Positions 7,378-11,616 of a DNA stretch of 13,296 nt are shown here, piece by piece; the stretch's first letter is position 1, and each line of letters begins with the position of its first letter. This DNA comes from Anaerolineales bacterium UBA2232 (GTDB taxonomy: Bacteria > Chloroflexota > Anaerolineae > UBA2200): assembly GCA_002348045.1 (NCBI GenBank), contig DDYO01000243.1, forward strand, positions 1 through 13,296, given 5' to 3'. The position numbers were made by a program, and so were the translations under genes. The notes beneath the pieces were generated by a model. The model was not told the DNA's origin. It saw only the letters and a list, made by a program, of their open reading frames with translations, and did no database searches.

Positions 7378-8642
7378 TGAGATTGAGCACATCCAGGTCA
7401 CCATTCGCGCACGGCCGATCCTTCGACATCCTGTACGCAGGCACCCTGCCGCCCCATCCCGGCGGTTCGGCCATTTCGGCGGCACAGATTCTCGTTGGCC
7501 TCGCCCAACGGGGACACCGGGTTCGCGCCATCGGTCCCATCACCGCGAGTGGCCTGCAGGCAGGCGACCAGTTCGCCCTCGACCACCCCGAGATTCGGGT
7601 GATCCGGTTTCAAATGCCCGACTTTCAGACACTCCCGTTTCTACCCGCGGCGGAGGACTATCGCCAGCAGGAGCACGCGCAGGTCGTGCGTTTCCTCCAG
7701 GACTCGATCGCAGAGCGCCGGCCAGACATCCTCTTTGCCGGTCGCGAGACCTTTGCTGGATATATCACCGAGGTTGCGGCTCGTTACTCGTTGCCCTCTA
7801 TCCTTCGCGTCGCTGGCGGCACGACGCTAGGGCTGGCCAGGGGCAACTATCCAGAGACCCTTGCCGAGAAACTGCTGGCTGCCTTGCGGAGGATCGACCT
7901 TCTGGTCTCGCCAGGCGAGCATCCCCGCGACTTGCTGAACAGGCTGGGCGTGCACAACGTCGACATCATCTTTAACGCCGTCGATACGGAGCGCTTTGCG
8001 CCGCGTCCGAAGGACGGCGCCCTGCTGCATCAACTCAACATCGCCACCCACAGCCTGGTGATCGGCTACGTGGCGGGCATCCACCCACGAAAGCGGCCGC
8101 TGGACCTGGTGGCATCCGCCGCCCGCCTTTTGCCGCTGGCCCCGAACCTAACCTTCCTGATGGTGGGAGAGGGCATCTCCCGCGCGGAGGTGGAAAGGAC
8201 CTGTGAGGAGCTGGGCATCCGGGACCGCTTCCGCTTCCCCGGCTGGGTGGAGTACGGCCGAGTGCCGGAGTACATGAACCTGATGGACATCATGGTGTTG
8301 CCGTCGGATGGGGAGGGTTTGGCCCGGGTCTACCTCGAGGCGCAGGCCCTGGGCAAGGTCCTCATCGCCAGTGACATACCGCCGGCCCGGGAAGTCGTCA
8401 TTGCGGGGGAAACAGGGTTGCTCTTCGGCCTGGGCGACGTACAGCAGCTCACTGACAGGATTCTCGAAGCGGCCCACCACCCTAAGCTTCGGGAGGACAT
8501 CGGCCGCAAGGCCCGCCAGGCGGCGGAACAGCACTCCATTGAGGCGGCCCTGTCATCCTATGAGCAAGTCTTGGAGCGCGTAATCGCTGAACACCACGCG
8601 AAACGCCCCTGGAGCGATTCGAACGCTCGGCCTACTACTTAG
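7374..8642 (+). CDS. GT4 family glycosyltransferase (GT-B fold)
   Basis: This retaining glycosyltransferase, 422 residues, uses an NDP-sugar. The start is placed at ATG 7374, whose ATGA overlaps the upstream TGA stop (translational coupling); ATG 7377 is equally possible. The N-terminal domain then begins FDILYAGTLPPHPGG, the usual GT4 strand with the Gly-Gly loop. The C-terminal Rossmann domain starts near 230 with GYVAGIHPRKRP. It has VGEG, then the donor-binding E(x7)E motif at E314/E322 (GEGLARVYLEAQALG) and SDIPPAREVV...ETGLLF. No signal peptide or membrane helix is obvious, so it probably acts at the cytoplasmic membrane face. The last 12 codons, ending PWSDSNARPTT, are the antisense of the tRNA-Arg gene, so the native C-terminus either ends there or has been extended by loss of an earlier stop. 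The acceptor is unknown. Confidence 0.88.
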   Translation: MMRLSTSRSPFAHGRSFDILYAGTLPPHPGGSAISAAQILVGLAQRGHRVRAIGPITASGLQAGDQFALDHPEIRVIRFQMPDFQTLPFLPAAEDYRQQEHAQVVRFLQDSIAERRPDILFAGRETFAGYITEVAARYSLPSILRVAGGTTLGLARGNYPETLAEKLLAALRRIDLLVSPGEHPRDLLNRLGVHNVDIIFNAVDTERFAPRPKDGALLHQLNIATHSLVIGYVAGIHPRKRPLDLVASAARLLPLAPNLTFLMVGEGISRAEVERTCEELGIRDRFRFPGWVEYGRVPEYMNLMDIMVLPSDGEGLARVYLEAQALGKVLIASDIPPAREVVIAGETGLLFGLGDVQQLTDRILEAAHHPKLREDIGRKARQAAEQHSIEAALSSYEQVLERVIAEHHAKRPWSDSNARPTT

Positions 8643-8676
8643 AAGGCAGTTGCTCTATCCGCTGAGCTACAGGGGC
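8604..8676 (-). tRNA. tRNA-Arg (anticodon UCU)
   Basis: A complete 73-nt cloverleaf is visible on the minus strand. The acceptor stem GCCCCTG pairs with CAGGGGC, with G73 as discriminator. The D arm is GCTC-AGCGGATA-GAGC. The anticodon arm is ACTGC, CTTCTAA, GTAGT (one G-U pair), giving anticodon TCT, which decodes AGA/AGG. The variable loop is 5 nt (AGGCC). The T arm is GAGCG-TTCGAAT-CGCTC. The 3' CCA is not encoded. The 3' half overlaps the glycosyltransferase frame by 39 nt on the opposite strand. It has its own promoter immediately upstream. Confidence 0.97.
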
Positions 8677-8685
8677 ATCGCCTTA

Positions 8686-8714
8686 ATTGTACACCGGTGA
8701 CCCGCTGCGGCCAA
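8686..8714 (-). promoter_or_regulatory. sigma-70 type promoter for tRNA-Arg
   Basis: On the minus strand the -35 TTGGCC (8714-8709), a 17-nt spacer and the -10 TACAAT (8691-8686) lie just upstream of the tRNA. The -10 ends 9 nt before the mature 5' end, so the primary transcript would have almost no 5' leader for RNase P to remove. Confidence 0.65.
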
Positions 8715-8747
8715 AACCAGGAGCTACTTCCTACTACCGGCCTTTCC

Positions 8748-9989
8748 TTAGAAGAGCGTCCCCGCCTCGTCGAAGGACATGGGTCCCTTTTCCCCTACCA
8801 CCCGGACGTTCTCGCGCTGCCGCAGCTCATCGAGTAGGCTGTGGGAAACGTCCATCTCGCCCAGTTGGAGGGTGTTCTTGATTCGGATGAGGCGCACGGT
8901 GTCGGCGTCATAGCCGTTTAGGGCAATGGCGATGGCCTCCCGGTCCGTGGGCATGGTCAAGGGGATCTTGCAGCCGTCAAAGCGGCCCAGGCCGGCCGCG
9001 GTGACCGAGTTCATGTACAGGGCCCCATAGTCCAGCTTGTCCACCAGGCGGCGGGTGGTGACGTCAGCGTACCCGATGGCGCCCGGATTGCCGTGGGACT
9101 CTTCGGTGATATCCAGCACCACCAGGCGGGTGACTTCCGGCGTGTGGCGGCCGCCAATCGCCCGGCCCATGCCAATCACATTGGGGTCCATGCCGGCGCC
9201 GCTGATGTCTTTGCCGGTTTCGTCGATGATGAGTACATCCAACTGGTCCACCGGCAACTGAGGCATCAGCCGCCGGGCCTCCATCAGCATCGCCTTGTCC
9301 ACTGCTTCAAACTCCGCCGGCGTGGCCAGGGCGATCTTGGCCGTCTGGTGCAAGGCGTCCTCGATGACGGCCACGCCCAGCCCGATGGGCGCCTTCTCCA
9401 GAGAAATGCGCGCCATGGCAGGAATGCTGCCATAACGCTCTGGTGACTGGTGCATCGCCTCCGCGCCGTGGCGCTTGCCCAGGCCAATGACCAGCATCTT
9501 CACAATGCCGCTCTCAATGTCTCCCCGGAATCCGGTGTGGGGCTTGACCCGGTTGATGGCAACGATCATGTCTGACTGGAAAGCCAGCTTGTCGCAGAAG
9601 ACTTTCACGCCCTGGTCCGTCTGGCCCAACTCCACGACTTCCATGGACGCCCGGATGGGGGCACCCACCGCCTCGTCCGTAACCCCCAGGCTGCGCAGGA
9701 GCTCGACCTGGCCCTCGGCCGTAGCGCCGCCGTGGGAGCCCATGGCGGGAACCACGAACGGCTCCGCGCCCCGCGCCCGCAGCTCATCCACGACCGCCGC
9801 AATCAGCAAGGGGATGTTGGAGACCCCGCGGCTGCCGGCGGTGATCGCTACCCGCGCTCCAGGCTGGATGGACAACAACACGGGATGCACTCGCAAGAGG
9901 CGTCGCAATTCGCCTGCGGGATCGGGCAAGGGGCAGTTCGGTAGATCCTGCTGAATCCGGTACATGTGAGGATAGCTAGTGGCCTTCAT
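8748..9989 (-). CDS. LarA-like (lactate racemase domain, DUF2088) protein
   Basis: This is a 413-residue protein related to the nickel-pincer enzyme LarA (PF09861). The start was set at 9989 because AGGAGG (10003-9998) lies 8 nt upstream of it; the in-frame ATG at 9995 would have only a 2-nt spacing. Candidate active-site residues by motif are R54 in TAGSRG, H86 in MGSHGGATAEGQ, H151 in RVKPHTGF, K164 in SGIVKML (candidate cofactor lysine) and H174 in GKRHGAEAMH. The LarA D-x-T-R motif is reduced to A-G-S-R, so this is a divergent subgroup and L-/D-lactate racemisation should not be assumed; LarA homologues include racemases and epimerases of other 2-hydroxyacids. No larB, larC or larE maturation gene is in the window. 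It lies downstream of the epimerase on the same strand, 110 nt after its stop, separated by a hairpin. Confidence 0.82.
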   Translation of the reverse strand: MKATSYPHMYRIQQDLPNCPLPDPAGELRRLLRVHPVLLSIQPGARVAITAGSRGVSNIPLLIAAVVDELRARGAEPFVVPAMGSHGGATAEGQVELLRSLGVTDEAVGAPIRASMEVVELGQTDQGVKVFCDKLAFQSDMIVAINRVKPHTGFRGDIESGIVKMLVIGLGKRHGAEAMHQSPERYGSIPAMARISLEKAPIGLGVAVIEDALHQTAKIALATPAEFEAVDKAMLMEARRLMPQLPVDQLDVLIIDETGKDISGAGMDPNVIGMGRAIGGRHTPEVTRLVVLDITEESHGNPGAIGYADVTTRRLVDKLDYGALYMNSVTAAGLGRFDGCKIPLTMPTDREAIAIALNGYDADTVRLIRIKNTLQLGEMDVSHSLLDELRQRENVRVVGEKGPMSFDEAGTLF

Positions 9990-10032
9990 CGTCATCGCCT
10001 CCTACTGGACCTCAATGTTGCCAAGGGCGCAA

Positions 10033-10056
10033 CCGCAGTGTCGTTGGATACTGCGG
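10033..10056 (-). repeat. inverted repeat, 10-bp stem with GTTG tetraloop
   Basis: The plus-strand arms CCGCAGTGTC (10033-10042) and GATACTGCGG (10047-10056) pair over 10 positions, with one G-T pair, around a 4-nt loop. It lies between the end of the epimerase gene and the LarA-like gene, both on the minus strand. No clear U-tract follows on that strand, so termination of the epimerase transcript is possible but not shown. A regulatory or processing hairpin is equally likely. Confidence 0.6.
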
Positions 10057-10099
10057 GCCATCAGCCGCCTGCAACAGCAGGGAGACACCGGTCAGGCGA

Positions 10100-11038
10100 C
10101 TAGCGTCTACCCGATGGACCAAACCGAGGGTCTTGGGTCAAGGTGTGCTTGAGCCCGGTCTCCAGGTCTACCTGCGGCCGGAAGTTGAGCCTGTCTTGCG
10201 CCAGAGAGATATCCGCCACCAGGCGGCTTACTCCACCGCTCTCTTCCTGATTGATCAGCGAATGGGCCCTGCGGCCGGTTACCTTTTCCATCACCCGGAT
10301 CAACTCGGCGATGGTCACCTCGCGGCCGCTGCCCACATTGATCACGGCGCGGTCCACGCCGTTCACCCGGCCGGCAGCAACCATCGCATCCACCACATCC
10401 CTCACGTAGGCGAAATCTCGGCTCTGCTGCCCACTGCCGTGGGTGACCAACGAGCCGCCAGCCAGGATCTGCTTGAGAAAATGAGGGATGACCGGGGCGT
10501 GGGTAGGGGGGATATTCTGTCCCGGCCCGTAGGTGTTAAAGATGCGCAACACCACCGTCTCAATGCCCCACAACTGACCCAGGGCCTGCACATAGCCCTC
10601 GGCTGCCATCTTGCTGACGGCGTAGGGGCTTTGAGGATTCAGGCGTGCCGTTTCACGAACTGGCTGGTCCTTCTGCTCACCGTACGCTGCACCCGAAGAC
10701 GCCAGCACTACCCTTTTCACTCGAGCGTCACGCACAGCCGTCATCAGGCTGACGGTGCCGCCGACGTTCACCTCGTTGTACTCCACCGGATACAGGATGG
10801 ACTCTTGCACCGAAACCCGCGCCGCCAAGTGGTAAACACAGTCCACGCCCTTGAGCAGGCTCCAAAGTTTCGGGATGTCCCGGGTATCTCCCCGGGTAAA
10901 CACGGCTCGGGAATCGAGGCGGCTCTGGTCTCCAGCGCTCAAGTCATCGAGCACGCGTACGTGCTCGCCCATTTCTAACAAGCGGTTCACCAGTGCCGCG
11001 CCAAGAAAGCCGGCCCCGCCAGTGACAAGGAATTTCAT
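10100..11038 (-). CDS. NAD-dependent nucleotide-sugar epimerase/dehydratase (extended SDR, GalE-like)
   Basis: This is a 312-residue extended short-chain dehydrogenase acting on NDP-sugars in the cytoplasm, most like UDP-glucose 4-epimerase-type proteins. The NAD-binding loop is GGAGFLG (G7-x2-G10-x2-G13), with D31-D32 at the end of the second strand. Further landmarks are HLAA at 70-73, the active-site region ASSGAAYG (S114-S115), the catalytic Y139-x3-K143 in SPYAVSK, NTYGPGQ, and the extended-SDR substrate segment SRDFAYVRDV with INVGSG. The start is preceded by AAGGGG (11048-11043). The length is normal. Its own promoter lies about 54 nt upstream of the start. It may feed glycosyltransferases such as the one encoded convergently at 7374-8642. 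Whether it is a 4-epimerase, a 4,6-dehydratase relative or a decarboxylase cannot be decided; the lack of an N-terminal TxxR/YVD dehydratase signature favours an epimerase. Confidence 0.88.
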   Translation of the reverse strand: MKFLVTGGAGFLGAALVNRLLEMGEHVRVLDDLSAGDQSRLDSRAVFTRGDTRDIPKLWSLLKGVDCVYHLAARVSVQESILYPVEYNEVNVGGTVSLMTAVRDARVKRVVLASSGAAYGEQKDQPVRETARLNPQSPYAVSKMAAEGYVQALGQLWGIETVVLRIFNTYGPGQNIPPTHAPVIPHFLKQILAGGSLVTHGSGQQSRDFAYVRDVVDAMVAAGRVNGVDRAVINVGSGREVTIAELIRVMEKVTGRRAHSLINQEESGGVSRLVADISLAQDRLNFRPQVDLETGLKHTLTQDPRFGPSGRR

Positions 11039-11091
11039 AGTGCCCCTTCGTGCTAATGTTCAAACCCAGGCTTGTACCACCCGGCCGTGCC

Positions 11092-11120
11092 ATTATAGCT
11101 GAGCCAAAGAGGCGGGTCAA
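11092..11120 (-). promoter_or_regulatory. strong sigma-70 type promoter for the epimerase gene
   Basis: On the minus strand the -35 is TTGACC (11120-11115), followed by a 17-nt spacer and a perfect -10 TATAAT (11097-11092). Transcription would start near 11085, giving a leader of about 47 nt. This is the best promoter match in the window. Confidence 0.75.
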
Positions 11121-11202
11121 TTGGCAGTAGCCGCGAGCCGTTCTCTTGGCGGGCCCCTGGCCTTGTACGTCGCCTCTCCTGGCCCCAACGCACCCTCGGC
11201 TT
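11121..11202. other. intergenic spacer between divergent promoters
   Basis: This 82-nt GC-rich stretch lies between the outward-facing promoters of the epimerase gene (minus) and thrS (plus). I see no gene, clear repeat or operator in it. Confidence 0.6.
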
Positions 11203-11231
11203 TTGCAGAGGAAAGGATTCTGTGATATACT
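11203..11231 (+). promoter_or_regulatory. promoter of the thrS T-box transcript
   Basis: The -10 is TATACT (11226-11231), preceded at 17 nt by a weak -35 TTGCAG (11203-11208). Transcription would begin near 11238, immediately before the T-box leader. The -10 is good; the -35 matches only its first three positions well. Confidence 0.55.
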
Positions 11232-11238
11232 GGAGTAT

Positions 11239-11250
11239 CGATGATCATCG
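11239..11250. repeat. 12-bp perfect palindrome at the predicted thrS transcription start
   Basis: CGATGATCATCG is its own reverse complement. The core TGATCA (11242-11247) recurs at 11255-11260, 13 nt further on. It sits about 1-12 nt after the predicted start site. It could be an operator half or only part of the 5' leader fold. Confidence 0.5.
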
Positions 11251-11254
11251 GCAT

Positions 11255-11497
11255 TGATCAGGACGAGTAGTCAGCAGAGCGCCACAGAGAGAGAAGGTCG
11301 TGGACTGAGAGCCTTCTCAGCGTGAACCTGGCGAAAACCCCCTGAGAGCCGGCTCCTGAAATGAAGCCCGCGAGTAAGGAGCCCCGGAGGCACCCGTTAA
11401 CGGCCGTGATGAGCGCAGCCCGTCTGTGGCTGCCAAGTTGGGTGGAACCGCGTGAGTCAACCTCTCGCCCCATGGGGCAAGAGGTCTTTTTGTTATT
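11255..11497 (+). promoter_or_regulatory. T-box riboswitch (tRNA-Thr sensing leader of thrS)
   Basis: This is a T-box leader, which reads tRNA charging and controls termination ahead of the synthetase gene. Stem I is built by CGCCA (11280-11284) with TGGCG (11329-11333) and by GAGAAGG (11291-11297) with CCTTCTC (11312-11318). Between these, the 3' side of the specifier loop reads GTGAACC, giving the specifier codon ACC (11326-11328), Thr. A stem III is formed by GCAGCC (11415-11420) and GGCTGC (11428-11433). The conserved T-box AAGTTGGGTGGAACCGCG is at 11435-11452. Its TGGA bulge would pair with a U-CCA tRNA end, which fits tRNA-Thr species with discriminator U. Uncharged tRNA-Thr should stabilise the antiterminator and allow thrS expression. 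Confidence 0.93.
11461..11497 (+). terminator. intrinsic terminator of the thrS T-box
   Basis: CCTCTCGCCCC (11461-11471) pairs with GGGGCAAGAGG (11474-11484), with one C-A mismatch; the two nearest base pairs must open to form a CATG loop. It is followed by TCTTTTTGTTATT. It lies 8 nt after the T-box motif, so its 5' arm lies just where antiterminator pairing would compete with it. Confidence 0.92.
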
Positions 11498-11529
11498 GAT
11501 CGGGTAGAAAGGAGGCAAGGGTATCATTG

Positions 11530-11616
11530 ATGACATCTCGTGCGTCGTCATCCCACGTGCCTACCGATCCATCCCACATATTCCAACGGCAAGAAGGAGT
11601 CATGGTCCATGTCTGA
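11530..11616 (+). CDS. possible 28-codon leader ORF overlapping the thrS start
   Basis: A short frame from ATG 11530 encodes MTSRASSSHVPTDPSHIFQR, then QEGVMVHV, and stops at TGA 11614-11616, inside the first codons of thrS. AAAGGAGG lies at 11508-11515, 14 nt upstream (11 nt from an in-frame TTG at 11527), and AAGGG lies 8 nt upstream. The thrS Shine-Dalgarno is inside this frame, so its translation could couple to or open the thrS start. It is not Thr-rich, so it is not an attenuator peptide of the thr-operon type. It may equally be a chance frame. It does not resemble any protein I know. Confidence 0.3.
   Translation: MTSRASSSHVPTDPSHIFQRQEGVMVHV
11592..11599 (+). promoter_or_regulatory. 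Shine-Dalgarno deciding the thrS start
   Basis: AGAAGGAG lies 9 nt before ATG 11609. The nearer ATG at 11602 is out of frame with thrS and ends after four codons, so 11609 is the thrS start. Confidence 0.8.

Noticed and set aside
8577..8600. CGCGT/ACGCG repeat downstream of tRNA-Arg as its terminator
   Set aside because: A 5-bp stem with a long loop and no T-run, lying inside the glycosyltransferase coding sequence.
9990..9995. ATG 9995 as start of the LarA-like gene
   Set aside because: Only 2 nt from AGGAGG; ATG 9989 has 8-nt spacing.
10133..10978. 281-codon plus-strand frame opposite the epimerase
   Set aside because: The minus-strand SDR motifs are unambiguous; the plus frame is a shadow.
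11258..11551. 97-codon minus-strand frame across the T-box leader
   Set aside because: It is fully explained by a structured RNA on the plus strand and has no protein motif.
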